A DNA stretch of 64,000 nucleotides. Origin: Ampullaceana balthica (taxonomy: Eukaryota; Mollusca; Gastropoda; Lymnaeidae). Under the pieces are notes generated by a model, which saw only the letters and a program-made list of their open reading frames with translations, had not been told where the DNA came from and searched no databases. A program made the position numbers and the translations under genes. The stretch is taken from NCBI GenBank assembly GCA_944989445.1, contig CALYLW010000735.1:245854-309853 (forward strand). The letters are read 5' to 3'. Below are positions 42,637-57,334 of the stretch, in pieces (position 1 is the first letter of the stretch; each line of letters starts with the position of its first letter).

Positions 42637-45600
42637 TGAAAAATGTAAAATAGTAAAAATACAAAGATATTGGCAATTAGCCTTCGGACATTGATTCTTC
42701 TAAATATATTTACCACCTGTATCACCAAAGGCTCATTTGCAAGAATATATGTTTTCTTTAAACCCTACAATGACCTCTCCTTGATATTTCCCGTTAAAAA
42801 CACCCGCTCTCAACCTCGGAATACAGGAAACGCTAATTTTATTGTAATCGTGTTACATTGTGTTACCAGAAACGCCTCGTGGTGTTGCGTTAACGAGATG
42901 ACTCCCTCCAATGACTGTAGAGCGAGGGCGCGATGGCACAACTTCTGAGTTGCCCCCCGAGGAAATGAGGAGACGAACATATCGCTGAACTCCTCCACTA
43001 AAATGTCCGCTGGAGATGTGTTGCTGGTTCTTTGAAGAAGGAAAAATCTCTGAGTCAGACGCACGTCGAGGTTGTGACGAGGGGATCACAAAGTCGAGGG
43101 GTGCCGACAAGTTACTGTGGAAGGGATGGGGAGCGGTGGCAGGGGGCAAAACTTTGTTGGGCCCTGGGCGTGACATTTGGCCTTCATCTTCTAGAGCAAT
43201 CATGTTATGTGTTAAATAAGAATATTACATTATCGCAGAGTAAAAAAGGGAAGAGGTTTTAAACAAACAACAACAAATGACCGAATCCCTTGAGTTTATA
43301 AACAAGCAGAGTTTTCTGATACAGTCTTGTAGGCATTGTAAGGGATATACTTCGTTTTGTCGGGACTATGTATCAAACACATTAGATAAGAGAATTGCCT
43401 ATCGCTGTCTTATAATTTATAGGACGATTGTTGTTGAAAACCAGAGTAAATTTTGAGGTAAACGTTTATACCATTCAAGTTAATAAAATGTGGAAAGATT
43501 TATATGTGTTTTTTCTATAGTATTATTTCGACTTCAAACTTGCAGCCTTGTTTCAACAAACATTTTAAAAGTCAGTTTTTACTCCGGGAATGACATGTTG
43601 AGCGTCTCCAATGTGATATGAAGGAACCGTCTGGAAATTGACTCCACATTTCCTATGACTTTGATTTTTCTGCTATAATCATTATAAAGTTTCACTGGAA
43701 AAACAAGTGGCTTTTAATTAAAGCTTTGCATAGACATAGCCATAACCAGGAACGATAGAAAGGTCAACTCCCATGGGAACAGCAGGCACTGCTGTAACCA
43801 TCTCTGAGTAACCATGGAAGCATGTTATGCGTTTTCAGCCATTTTGATGCCGTTCCAAGTATAACTCTTCTTTGCAACATCATCTCTTGATATCGACCTT
43901 TGACCTTGGCAAGAGCTTCTCAGTCACTGCACGTCAGTCAATATGGAGCGTGAGACCGCAACCTGCACTGGTTATAACATGATTTGATATAAGTTAACTA
44001 CTTAGTGAAGTAGTGCATGAACGTGGCGGTACGCATGAGTAAAATTCTGTTGAATCGATAAAGTTAATAGAGACGGTATATTTGTAGTACCTTGATTTTG
44101 GAGATTCACTTGAAATAATCTGCCAACACGGAAAGGTCCCGGAAATGGATTAATTTAAATTGATGTCATCAGACTTTATAGGTAAATTAATGAAAACATC
44201 TCTACCACTCAGGAGACGTACTTCTTACCTCAGATACCAGTTCAACAGTTCATTAATTAATTAAAGGTATTTATTCCTCAGATATAAGTTCAACATTTCA
44301 TTCATTCTTGTGTAGCAAGGAATCAGGCACCCTTGAGGAGACTAAATTGCTTTATTTTTACCTTCTGTTTTTTTCCTTCTTTTTAATTTTTAAAAATTTT
44401 TTTGCGTTGTTAATCAAACTAATATGTAAAGATATTGGGAATGTCTTCAACGGATCGGTTATTTTGTCCAAAATTTTATGTTGAAAAACTATTGAAATTG
44501 GTCCGTTTATCTACGTCCGTTTAGAACCGACTGATATCGAATGTCCGGAATTCGGACGTGGAATGGGTTGCCCGAGAAAACCAGGAAAACCAACACTTTA
44601 ATCAACATTTAAAACTCTAATAAAAATGCAGGACTAGACACACATCAAGGATAAGCGTAGGACGCAATCTTCTGCATAGATAAGATAACAGATAAGATAA
44701 GATAAGGTTTCATGGAAACTATTACATATTTCAGTTGTACAACACAACGCTAACGCGATTTTCTTGCAAACATTCACCATTGACCTTACCCTTCAACCCC
44801 ACAAGGTGTAAACATTTGCGCCCCGATCACTCCTCCCGTACACTGTGTTGTGATTGGCCTGGGGACATCCTCCGAGTTCATCCTCCTCCAAATGAGGCAG
44901 CCGTCACGTGGGCAAAGAGAATATGTCCTGAGTTCCAGAACATCCCCTCCTCTTTCTAATTTTAGGTTTCTCTTGGGCATTTTCGTTTACAAAGTATTTT
45001 TATACGTCACACACCAAAATATAATGGCTCAGTCTGCTACAGACATTTCATGATATAAATATTTTGTAACAGAGTCGAAGTCAGACAACCTAGCATGTCT
45101 GTTTTGGGCTATGATTTATTGTGGGATATGTGTACAGCTCACAGGTTACTGCGTTCAAGTGATATCTCCTTAAAATTTAACAGCGTGTTCAGAGAATTTC
45201 AGTTTTCCTCGTTACTCACTCGTCACAAGCCACTGATCTCTGCTAAGTCTTCAGACCGGAGCAAGGATTACTGGCATTAGTCATACCAAGAACGACAACC
45301 AACACAAAATGTCCATGTTAATGAAAGGTAAACATTGCAGACGCTGTGTTATCTTCTCCTTAGCTGAGATCGGTATAACTGAGAGGACTAAACACAAATT
45401 TGATTAAATATTCATGCATCCATTCATCAATACGACATTATTTCGACAATTTATAACTTTAAACAAACAAAGCAACGACAACGAAATAAAGTTTAACTGC
45501 TTTTCAAGAGCTTTATAATATTGCTCTCATTCTATCGTCATCAATGTACGTACACAACTCTTTGACGACAGTGATCAAGCGAAATCTAATTTTCTCATTA

Positions 45601-46350
45601 CAACAATTATTTTGGTTTATTCTCAATAGCGAACTGGTAGGTTAGATACTTAAAATGAAACCTGGAAATATTAAAACCAAACATTATTCATTGTATTTTC
45701 TGCTTCCTTACATCCCTAATTCCGACCGCAAAAGCTGGTGATTGGTGAAATTATAGCATCACAGCCTAATTGGTTAAAGATGTCAACACATTTGACTGAT
45801 ACACCATTTATAGACCGTTGAGACAAGGAAAATATTAAAAAGAAGTTTATCGTATGATATGATCAGTAACTCATTCATCGTCACAATGGGCTGACTTGAC
45901 AGTGTTAAGTAGAAGGTGTCACACGAATGGGGTAGAGTTTACACTTATACATGTACTGCACGGCGAGTTGGTGCACGGCGTGTTGTACTTATCTTTAGTG
46001 GTAACGAGAGTTTCAACAATCACCTTCTCGACCATCCAATTTGTTGACGCACCAGTGAAAGATTTACAATCAACAAAAACCAAAAACCTAAGACAAGTTG
46101 ACTGCAAAGAGACAAGCACACATAAAGTTGGCTGAGTAATCTTGAACTCAACGTTTTCTCACCAGTGCCGGGGGTAGTTATTACAGTTAAGGGACCTTAC
46201 GCTCTATCCGGACAGTGGCACGATTTGCTTTAAGTAGGTAAGGTAATTGTTAAGGCATCATTGATTTTTACCACGTTTTTATTAAAACGAAAAATTAAAC
46301 CACTTTTGATGGTCCTAGAGATCTCAAAATTTTACCACAGATAGATCTTG
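42637..46350. other. Unique DNA, no gene recognised
   Basis: Overlapping frames at 42670-43262 are on both strands. The minus-strand 116-codon frame at 42853-43203 starts at a true ATG and is rich in Pro and Ser, but matches nothing I know. GATAAGATAA repeats at about 44680-44706. The remainder is AT-rich and featureless to me. Confidence 0.3.
43894..43909 (-). promoter_or_regulatory. DR1-like nuclear receptor motif
   Basis: CGACCTTTGACCTTGG reads on the minus strand as CCAAGGTCAAAGGTCG: AGGTCA, A, AGGTCG, with an extended AAGGTCA half-site. It resembles HNF4/COUP-TF or estrogen-related receptor sites. Chance occurrence is possible. Confidence 0.22.
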
Positions 46351-46425
46351 GATGACAATGCATTGTTTCAAAATTTCAGATCGATCGAATTTACCGTTAT
46401 TAAATTATTGAACTTTTTAGTTTAT
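46351..46425 (-). repeat. Fragment of the CAAG-type element
   Basis: AAAATTTCAGATCGATCG and a following TACCGTTATTAAATTATTG match the inner part of the inverted copies at 5200 and 22032. The rest is too diverged to follow. Oldest trace of the family in the window. Confidence 0.6.
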
Positions 46426-46535
46426 CTATATAACAACATCTGTACCGTCTGCTTTTGTTGACATCCATGAGTTCACCCCGTGACCACATCGCTTTGTTAT
46501 TAAACGTTGGGCGGGCGCTGATGAGGCGTTTGGTA

Positions 46536-46885
46536 AAATAAATAGAGGTAAAAAATATTTTTAAAAACCACGTTTTTACAAGCGGACTAAAAAGAAGAAA
46601 ATAATTTAAAACTTATAAGTTCAAGTACTTTAATTTAAAATGACTAAAACGTGGAGCGGGTGTTTGGTATAAAATTACAGATTTCTAATTTAGAAGGCAA
46701 AAGAGAGATCTATAAGTGAGAGAGTGAGTGAACCGCATATGTTAAACCTCATATTCGCCTGCCCCACGTTTTTAGTCATATTAAATCGAAGTACTTGAAC
46801 TTATAAGTTTTAAATTATTTTCTTCTTTTTAGTCCACTTATAAAACGTGGTTTTTAAAAATAATTTTTTTACCTTTATTTATTTA
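46536..46885. mobile_element. 350-bp fold-back (palindromic) element
   Basis: Two arms of about 120 bp (46536-46660 and 46757-46885) are inverted copies with few mismatches. The outer parts read AAATAAATAGAGGTAAAAAA against ACCTTTATTTATTT. The inner parts read GACTAAAACGTGG against CCACGTTTTTAGTC. A spacer of about 95 bp separates them. This is MITE or fold-back in form, with no coding. I cannot identify a target duplication with confidence. Confidence 0.75.
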
Positions 46886-49800
46886 TCTGACCATGCCCAA
46901 TATTGCCCAGGTCTAGGGTCTTTCTTAAGAATATTTGTAAATATGCTTGAGAAGTTATCTCCTTAAACATTCCTGGATTGATCAGTTCACATGACATGGT
47001 TCAATATACAAGGAATTTTTCTACAATTAATACAATGCTTCTAGAATGTATTCCATTGATAATTTTGCAGAAATTCGTAAAATGAGATTTATAACAGTAC
47101 TTGAATCAAAGTACTATGAAAGTGTGTATTGCTAAAGCGAGAATTAAAAAAAAACAACTAAATATTTCCTAATGAGGTGTTCTCTATAGATCTTTAAGCA
47201 AGCTTTAATTTATCCTATTTCCAACGTTAATCATTTGGTTTGGTGAAAGATGTTATTATCCGTTATTTTTATACTTAAAAAGAACATATCTTGTCTTTGC
47301 TCACATGGGAATCTTTTTGTTTTAAATAAAGAAAAATAAATATTTAAAAAAAAACATATTTGTTTTTCAAATAATAGGTTTTTTAAAAAAGAAATACACA
47401 TAAAAATATTTTTCCTACATATGTTTTTTTTCCTAAACAATAAATGAACAATTTTAAATGCATAAAATAAAATATGGACGCAAAGTAACTGCATTTTTAT
47501 TACGTTATTGATAGTAAACAGGTGTTGCAAATCTGCCGTCATACATTAAGGACAATAGCCATATTATAAAAGTCTCTGGCTTAACATAATGAATCTTACT
47601 GTTTACAATTCACGTTTCTTCTATGTACTCTTCAATTCCTACAATTGATAATTTTCATCCATATATCAAATTTACACCAAAATCCCCAGAAATTCTATTT
47701 ATTATTTGAACAAACTAAACTTGAACCTAAAAAAATATCTACATCTATTTACTACAAGAATCCATGGATTCATAGTTTTCTATTATTTTCCCTGTCCCGT
47801 TATTATACAAAAACTGCTTCTTTTATTATATTTTTTTTATCAACATGCATTATATTTTTCGAATTTACTGCTAGCTCCCACGAACTGCATATAATTCCGC
47901 AGGGGGGGCCAAATGAGGCCCGTCGGCTACAGATAGACCTCCCCTGCCTTAGACTCTACTTATAGTTATGTATAATAAAAGATTATTCTAAAGTGAATAC
48001 AATCGCAAACAACTGGTTCAAAAAAAGATACGGGTAATTAAACTTAAAATGGTGTTACTATAGCCTTGTAAGGGGAAAAAGAATGTAACGAAAATTATTT
48101 TTCTTGCCATCGCAGACCAACAAATAAGAAACAGTATTGGAACTACAGAGCTTGGTAAAGGCGTGCTGCTACGAAGGGATATTGACAAAATGTAAATCTC
48201 GAGGTCGATGCCATTTGTTAGAGACTTAACAAACAGAATCATTTGGCACGTTTACTTTTTGATGAGAGACGATTGGATTAGTGGTAATACAATCAAACGA
48301 GAGCCACGTTTCTCAATTACAAGTTTGAAAAGAAATTGATGATTTAATAGCGGGAAACAAAGTGCTGTTAATGTGTGTGGAGAGCTGGAATCCATGCCAT
48401 CAGCATCAACCAATCACATCAAGCATTTAAAAAAAAACGTGAACTAATTCAACCTCCACGAGATCTATGGAATACGTCACCGGATGAAAATGTGGACGTG
48501 AAATTAAATGGAAAAGATGGAAAAGAGAAGGAGGCGGTTGAAGAAGGAAGAGTAAATAGCAGAAGCTGATAGGACACGTCCCACAAATAATATTTTGTAG
48601 ACTTTCTACGTGACGGTCTCTTTTTCTTTTCAATCTCGCGCGTCGTCGGACAGGGACGAGTAAATATGGCTGCCGGATGGATGAAAAGAAGGAAGACATG
48701 ATGCTGCGGTTGAAGAATGTGGAGTGGATAAAATCAGCGTAGGGATCGAAATCTGCCCTAATCTGGACTTTAGAAAAAATATAGATTTTCTTTTCTTGGA
48801 TATATGTCTTCTTCTTGAATTGAATATATTTTAAAACGTTGAAAGAACACTTTATTTGTATACACCTGTGAAAGTCAAAGTTAAATAGCAAACTTATTTG
48901 CAGAGTTCAAGGCAACTGGGACAATACTTTCTTTCCCCAGGTTGAGACAATTCGTGTAATTTCTATACTTTCCCTGAACTAACATTTCGACCACATTATT
49001 GACACCGTTAAAGATGAACCGCAGCTCATTTAAAAGCGGTTCAAAAGACTGAAGCTATGTTCATATTCTTGTAGAATCACTACACCTCAACGTCAGAGAT
49101 TAGAAGATCTTCTTAGAATGTCTTTAGGGTCAAATTTATTTCTTTAAAATATTAAAGAAATGTGGAAATAGATTAATGTATTTTTAAATTAAATCTCCTT
49201 TACTATTCAACGGTAAATATATTTTATTTAATTTCGTCTGGGATCTAGACGTAATTAGTTCTTTTGATAACCGATAATTGCATGTTCAAAATCATTTCCG
49301 AAAATCAAACTAATTGAATTTATGCAAGACTAGTGTATTGGTATTGTTTAGTATAAAGGGTCATGTTTCTAAATATAACACAGCTATTGATGACGAAAAC
49401 AATAGTTATTAATAATCAGATATGAGAAAATTGGTAAATAAAAAACACTGGGTGTAAATTTTAAAATAATCAATGCAGATATTTTTTAAATTTTTTGCAT
49501 CAAATATATGATTTGTTCGGGTTTAATAAAAATTCTTCTCCACAGCCTTTTCATGAAAAACATAACCATCAATGGGAACTTAATGCATCTGAACATGTCT
49601 TAACTGTAAGTGTATTTATGATTTTATTTCTTGTCATTTGTGAGTATCTTTAAAAAAAAGAAATTGAATGTCTTAGTGGGTCAGTTACTTTAACTTTAAA
49701 ATATTCACATCGAGCATTTTATTATATACAAATTTAAATCCGTAAATATCTTATTAAATATTTTTGTTTGTATCAGGAAATTTATTTTAACGTTGAAAAA

Positions 49801-52800
49801 TTTAAAAAAAAACAGTTACAAAATGATTAGTATAGCCAATGGATTACTAAAGCTCTCTCGCGCCTTGTTGCTAACAGAACTCATTTACACTACGGCAATA
49901 AACATCTCTCAGTGACACAACGTAATAGTTTATTACCTTCAAATTGTTCAGATATATTGTCACAGCTCAACTTTAAATTAGAGCTTATCATGTTCCGAAG
50001 ATTACGAATGTGTCGCCGATTTTTTAAGAAATTTAAAGACCTATACTTTGGCTGTCTAAATATAATTTTCGTTCATGGAAGAATGATTATTTAGATGATT
50101 AAAGGATTATAATGTTTGTGAATAATTGTCAACAATTTGTTTTTTAAAACTATTTGTCTTGTCTTGATTATAAAACAAACTTCATATAGCGATTGAGGTT
50201 TTGGTTAAAGTAGATTTCATAGCAATGATTTGTAAAAGAATATTTCAACAATTATTAAAATTCTCAAATTTTCATCAATTCTAATATCAAATATCTCACA
50301 TTTTAATTGCAAATTGATGCTACTCTAAGATGTAGAATCTGAAACCTTTGATTTTTTAGCCTCCTCCCCGGTTCTCATCCAACATTGCCTCTTTGTTTAA
50401 TTGGGAAATAAAACGTAAAAATGGCATTTTGCCCATGCAACCAAGACTCAAAAAGCTGGGCTCTAAGATTAAAATTACATATTTTGAGATTCAAATGAAC
50501 CACATTTTTTGTTGTTAATTTTCGAGCAGTAAACAAAAATATATTTATAAGCTAAAGTTTCACAAATTGATTTAGAAAAGTAAAATTTCATTAAAAAAAA
50601 ATCTCCTTCATGTCTAACTCTTCTGTTCCACTTTGAAAAATTCTCTCACGTTAATTATAGTTCGAAGTTTCTCTGGCCTTTCATGACTAATTCTTTTCAA
50701 AATGTGCATTGTTTTGTTTCAATCTTAAATCTCAAGGGGGTAAAAGCTAACATGGGGGACGTCGGTCTTGAGACAAAGCCCGGCCAGGTACCTTGGCGAG
50801 GACATGAAAAGACTCATTTCCTGGCCTCGCTGACAAATCCAGGTCGAGGAGCTGTTTCAGGGTTTTGGGGGGGGGGTGTAGGGGGTATTGTCTCGTGACG
50901 GTTCTATGAGAGCATTCACTTTACGAGCAAGCCACGTGGCATATCGGGAAATGTGTTTCGCTCTGTGTTCTTGGATTCCTCATTACGATTTAAAAAAAAG
51001 TTTTATAACAAAATAAAATTACAACAACTGGGCGACCCTAACGTGCAGTTGTGTTGCCTCTAATCGAAGACCTATTTACTTCTCCTTTTCTCACCGACAC
51101 GTCCTGTAATGAAAGGTATTGAATTTTTCTCAATTTGAATTCTCCAGCTTTTCGGGAAAACGATCTTTAATAATATTGAGTGACACAGAGAGAGTTTTGT
51201 AAACATTTCCCTTCACGATTCATATTTAATAGTCGATTCGCTTCGCAGATGGCTAAACGAAAAGAAAGAAAAAAGTACGCCAAGCTCAAAGCTGCTGTCA
51301 CTTTTCAGTTCACTCCGGTTGATAGTATGCTTTGTCCGCACATTAGTTAAGCGCACAAATATTATTTGAATAACACATATATTTTAGACAATAGGTATCT
51401 AAATATCCCAGATACTGTAATTTACCGTTAAACATTTCTGTTAAATTTTTCGAAAATCGGAACGAAGAGATTATTTTTTTCTCATACTACTGTCATTTGT
51501 ATGAATACTAAAAAGAAAAAAAAAGAGAAGTATTCACAACGGTCTTGAATGTCTTCATACATAACGATAAACGCAGTTAATGCCAACCCTCGAGAGTCAT
51601 TGTAACGTTATATTTGTCTTTACATTTAAAGCTAGGATCTTGACTGCGGCAAACCCTAGTAACTATAAAAGTAAGGAAATGATAAAAATATTTAGAATAT
51701 ATCCAAGAACTACAAAATGATTTCTAGATAAAAAATTACATTACATTGAAATTTGTCTTTCAAAATCATAAAAAGACAGATTTACACATGTGAATCATCG
51801 CAAATTTTTATAGAATGTAAGAAACGGCTTTCAAAACATCATACAAACTGAATCGAAGAAGCATTCATTGGATTCGACTTAAGATATTTCAGTGCCACTT
51901 TTAAGATTTTGACGGATAAATCGTGTACTGTTTCGATTACTTTTTTCCACTATGATTTTTACAATGAATATTTCAAATTGTCATCAGGTGCTCTTGTGAA
52001 GCTCTTAATCCGGAGGTAACGATCATCAAAAATCCATCTCAGAAATCGTTTGGTGGTCTCGCAAAAAGGGTTTGATCGCTCTTATGGGAATGGGCTTAGA
52101 GTATTCTACCTGGGATTTTCAAAAACTGTTATGTCACATAAAAAGTAAGGGTTTCTCAACAATGTCAATTCTCTATTTTAGTCTGAATGCAAAATCTTAT
52201 TTAATGTGAAAACCATACACTCGAGAAGTCCACCATCAATATCTCACAAAGACCGAGACAAAAGTATGTTACAATACATTTTAGTCTTCATCCCCACGAC
52301 TATGTCTACAAGGACAGTAAAGGAGATTAAGAGGGGATTATCTATATCGCGATCATAAGAAACGCTTGCCACAATTACAGACATTTATTCTTGCTTCCAT
52401 ATCAAAAACATTAAATTGCCAAGTGATTCTACATAAAGAAGTTGCATGTATAATGATTAAGACTGATCCAAGAAAGAATTTTAAAACTTTTATTCCCATG
52501 AAAGATACTGTGTTTTATTGACCGCATTTGAATATTATGGATACTTTCTGACATTACAAACATTACAACCATTCCATCCATGACAGCAATGACAGCCACG
52601 TTTTCAAAGAAGAATCCTTTGTTTTATTAAGTTTATCTAAAACTAGGCAGTTTCACTATCGAAAGTCGTGAGGAAAGGGGGAGTGGAAGAAAAGAGAAGA
52701 AAAAAACTCCTTCATAAATTTAGATGCGGATGGGTGGGGGGGGGGTGTAGAATATGGGTCTCATAAATGAATTTCGGTACTACGGAACGTGCATAAACAT

Positions 52801-53189
52801 ATAAGTAGTGGTTAGGCCAATTCTCATGAGCATAATATGTACTTGTTTTATTGTTTTCAATATTTTGATGTATATCTCGCTAAGCATAATGTCTATTAAA
52901 ATTAAATTAAATATAAAATATGCTTTAAAATAATTAGCTAACATGAAACACAAAAGGAAAGAAACTGGCAATTTTTAATGAAAGAAACAGAAAATTGTAA
53001 GCACATTTTTTACTGTAATAAAAGCTTGAACAAAAATGACGTAAAAAAAGGGAAACATAACCGGACAAATTAAGGGGGGATAATTTGTGTGTCTTAGAGA
53101 CCACTCAAGGCTGCGGGAGCTGGACGCACTCCTCTAGGCCGAGAAGACGTCAATCCAAACAAGATTAGGGCTTTGGAGATTAGGGATTA
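46886..53189. other. Long AT-rich unique stretch, no gene recognised
   Basis: Over six kilobases with only short frames lacking any domain. GC-richer patches at 48560-48700 and 50740-50900 are unique in the window. Homopolymer runs (G run near 50866) are common. Confidence 0.35.
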
Positions 53190-53841
<652 letters not shown>

Positions 53842-54282
53842 TAGGGCTGGTACTGATTAAAAAATGTTTTTCGATTAATCGGGAAAAAAGTTAAACGATT
53901 ACTTTCCCTTCATTATAACTTTATAATACATATATAGATAGATCCCGTTAAGTAGCGATTCATTATTTCGCGAAATCGGTTAAGTTGCGGTAATTCCATG
54001 GCTCCCAAATTGTGTGACGTTACACGGCAAATTCGTTCTGCTATGCAAGAAATAAGGAAGAAAACCCTTTTTGTTTACGTATGCACGTCTAAATAAATAA
54101 TAATAATACGAGGGTAAAAGCATGTAAGTACCAAACAAATACAAATTATTAATAAATTGGGAAAAAAATTATTACAAATATTTTCTTAAATTTTAATCAA
54201 TTTTTAATCGATCATATTAGTTTTAATCGATTAAAATTGTTAAAGATTAATCGATTAATTAATCGTTAATTTCCGCAGCCCA
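53842..54282 (-). mobile_element. Short hAT-type non-autonomous element, copy 2 (inverted)
   Basis: Reverse-orientation relative of 15038-15465, similar over its whole length including the GTCTAAATAAATAATAATA and GTGTGACGTTAC core. The ends are TAGGGCTGGTACTGATTAA and TTAATTTCCGCAGCCC. The insertion lies in TA-rich DNA (GTATATAT on the left, TATATATA on the right), so the 8-bp duplication is blurred. Confidence 0.75.
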
Positions 54283-55487
54283 TATATATATATGCCTGTG
54301 TGTGTGTGTTATTATTATTATTAAATTAACAAATGGAATAAGAAAACAGTAAAGATTCATACGCAATGATGAATATCTGACGTCTGACGAACACATCAAA
54401 TGTTATTCGTTACAGGAAACCGGGTATTCCAGAAAATAAAAGTGAGACCATTCTAAAACAATAATGCCGACTCTTAAGAGCGGACTAATTGCGTGATGAG
54501 CGCTAACAAATGGGAAATGTGAGTGGATGCAAGAGTTGTGTAATATTTCCTCATTATTCCAAGAACTCTAACCTTCACCCTGGGGGATTAAACCACGGGG
54601 CTTCCAATAAAACACATTTGTAAATAACGTCAATGTTTTATTTGATTGGTTTGTTTTAATATCGTTGATCGCATGCACTTTGAATGTTTAAAAAAAAATT
54701 AGCCATACCTCTTAAAATATCATTTCGTAAAAATAAAACCATAACTGTAAACAACTAGAAAAAAATTAAGATATTAAATGAAAGAGATATCTGAAACTTG
54801 CAATCACGGATCTTGAATGTGGTTAACATATCAGACGCACACTTTCGGAATTGTCTATGACTTTTTGCTCATGATTACTTGAGCACTCTGCGAATCTATC
54901 CTTAGACTTAGATCCATTGCTTCAAGATTGTAAAAAAATTTTTTTTAAAATGTATCCCTTTTCCAGTTAATCTAATAATCCATGTAAACATTTGCATCTA
55001 GGTGGCATCCAACCCTACTACAACTTTATCCCTGATAAACACAAATGGGAGCATTTCAAAGATGATTAGGTTAAAAATTAGTCTTGAAAAAATTATAATT
55101 TTAACCCACGCGCCTATTGAACTTAATCTAACAATAAAGTTACATATCTTTCATTTAAGAAATTGATGATGGTTGGTTGGATTTACTGAAATATTAGAGG
55201 TCAATGGAAATTCAATGTCCTCAAAATTATTTTTCAATCTCAATAAAAATGATTTTTTACACAGCTGATTCTAGCCAGGAGACAGTTTTATTAGGTACTT
55301 GCAAAAAGTATGCCTTACCTGATGGAGGTCTCCTTGTTGATAAGTCAATCCTTGTAAAACACGTTTAGAATTTATACGAGTATCTATAAAAACCAATATA
55401 AATGAATTCAGCAAATGAAGTATCTGTTACTTATCTAGACTCATTAAAGCAGCACAATATTTGTTGACACTTAATTTGGATTAAGAG
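54283..55487. other. Unique DNA, nothing recognised
   Basis: The segment at 54470-54630 is less AT-rich and non-repetitive. The rest is AT-rich. Confidence 0.3.
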
Positions 55488-55595
55488 TATAAGAATACCG
55501 TATCTTTGACACTCTATAAGAATACCGTATCTTTGACACTCTATAAGAATACCGTATCTTTGACACTCTATAAGAATACCGTATCTTTGACACTC
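55488..55595 (+). repeat. 27-bp tandem repeat, exactly 4 units
   Basis: Four identical units of 27 bp containing TATAAGAATACCGTATCTTT then GACACTC. Total 108 bp. Confidence 0.97.
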
Positions 55596-56313
55596 TAAAT
55601 TAAATCACCGTTTACAGTCAACAATGTCACATCCTATTTCCACCAAGCGCGTTTCAATTTTTCAGCAAAACCCGGACAATTAACTCCTCTCCAAACTGGG
55701 TCAATGTCTGCTGAAATCAAGCGAGTCTGATGAAGGTAACTGGGTGCTTACAAATTCCCAGCATGCGTCATTAACGAACCCTCAACAGTTGAACAATAGT
55801 GATGATTAGAACGGAGGTGCCACTCACATTTTTTTTTCTTCACGGTGTGTGGAAGCAGGCAGTTCGTGCGTGAGTGGCGGGGAGGTTACTAGAAGCGCTC
55901 GTTCTGTCGCGCTTTTGATCTGCCAGACGCAGTGGATTTATTTCCCTTTGGTCGGAAGAAAGATAAAGCGCTGGGTTGGAGGGAGTGTTTCATTTTTTTC
56001 TTGCAAAACCAAAGTTTGGTGTTAATTTTCTAATTTCAAACAGGAAGAATCTTCTAAAGTTTACAATAAATTTTTATGATTTCAGCATTCATTTTAAAAT
56101 AAATAATTTCATGTGCCGTATAGAAAATGAGACTCTCAAAGGAGATGTTAACAAATGAAAATGCTAAGATGCTAACGAGACGAACCGAAGCTCTCAAGAG
56201 GAGGGGCTTTCAAGAGAATTTGACGTTAACAGGAGATGAAGCGTTTCACAACAATGAAGATGGCTGGACAAGAGATGAAGAAATTCATTAGTGAGATAAC
56301 ATAGGGTCGAGGC
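55596..56313. other. Unique DNA, nothing recognised
   Basis: GC-richer part at 55620-55960, no open frame of note. Confidence 0.3.
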
Positions 56314-56510
56314 CAATGTTCCCTTTAAGCTGCGCAGAGCGCTGCCGCGCAGATATCTGACCGACGCGGTGCAGAAGTTGAGATATACCACGCAGCAAAT
56401 TTTGTAAAATATTGCACACCAAATAGATACTATGCAACTTTTCCCACGAGTTGTTTTTGTTTTTTTCTTTGTTCAAGGACAAACGAACCTAAAAGTAAAA
56501 GGGAATATTG
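56314..56510 (+). mobile_element. Probable hAT-type MITE, about 197 bp
   Basis: The left end CAATGTTCCCTTTAAGCTGC, followed by GCGCAGAGCGCTGCCGCG, is the inverted partner of the right end TAAAAGGGAATATTG. Flanks GTCGAGGC and GCGAGGCT share CGAGGC, consistent with a slightly altered 8-bp duplication. Ends of this CAATGTTCCCT type occur in hAT-derived MITEs of many animals. Confidence 0.55.
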
Positions 56511-57179
56511 GCGAGGCTGTGATTCTCGTGTTTGCAGTTCTATAGCTCTATTCTTTATTTACAAAGCTCAGTTAATAGTCTGTGACTAAAGACGTGTCAA
56601 AAATTTCGAGGAACCAGTCTTGGAATATTATGTCAGGCCCCGTTCACTTTGTTTAGAAGATAAAATTTACACCTAAAATAATTTCGCTTTACTATACTTT
56701 CTTTGGATTTCATTTGCACTGCTTAGTTACGAAATATGACAACTTTGGCTCTTTGTTTTAAACATAATGGCCTCCCCCCCCCCACAAGCGAAACCTCCAG
56801 TGGTATCCACAAACTGACAAGTCTTTTTGAAAACATACTCTCACTTTGAGACTCTCCGAAATAATGCCGAGGTTCTTATTTTTATTTGGTTTCCCGGCAA
56901 CTCACTGGGGAAACAATCCCAGTTCCCATTACTGTTATTGCAGAATCCGGAATAGCAAATTGTCCTAGATCTAATAAATAGAACGAGACACATGTTTCTG
57001 TCTGCATGCCTGCACGGTTACCGCCCTCAGCAGAGTTATGGCCCGATGGCAGTCTTCCTTACTTCATTATACTCAGGAGGTGGAGACTACACCGCTTATG
57101 AAAGCGGACAATCTGAATGGTGATGGCTTGAATTTTAGACATTTATTTTAAAGAAATTGTGATTTCTTTTCATCCCACT
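56511..57179. other. Unique DNA, nothing recognised
   Basis: C run near 56775; no supported gene. Confidence 0.4.
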
Positions 57180-57334
57180 GACTGATGGAAAAAGACGAGA
57201 TAAGGTTGCTGACTAATGGACAAAGACGAGATAAGGTTGCTGACTGATGGACAAAGACGAGATAAGGTTGCTGACTGATGGACAAAGACGAGATAAGGTT
57301 GCTGACTGATGGACAAAGACGAGATAAGGTTGCT
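57180..57334 (+). repeat. 31-bp minisatellite, exactly 5 units
   Basis: The unit is 31 bp, containing GACTGATGGACAAAGACGAG and then ATAAGGTTGCT. Minus-strand frames here are repeat artefacts. Confidence 0.96.

Noticed and set aside
42853..43203. 116-codon ATG-started, Pro/Ser-rich frame on the minus strand
   Set aside because: No domain, overlapping frames on both strands, and no supporting signals; not enough to call a gene.
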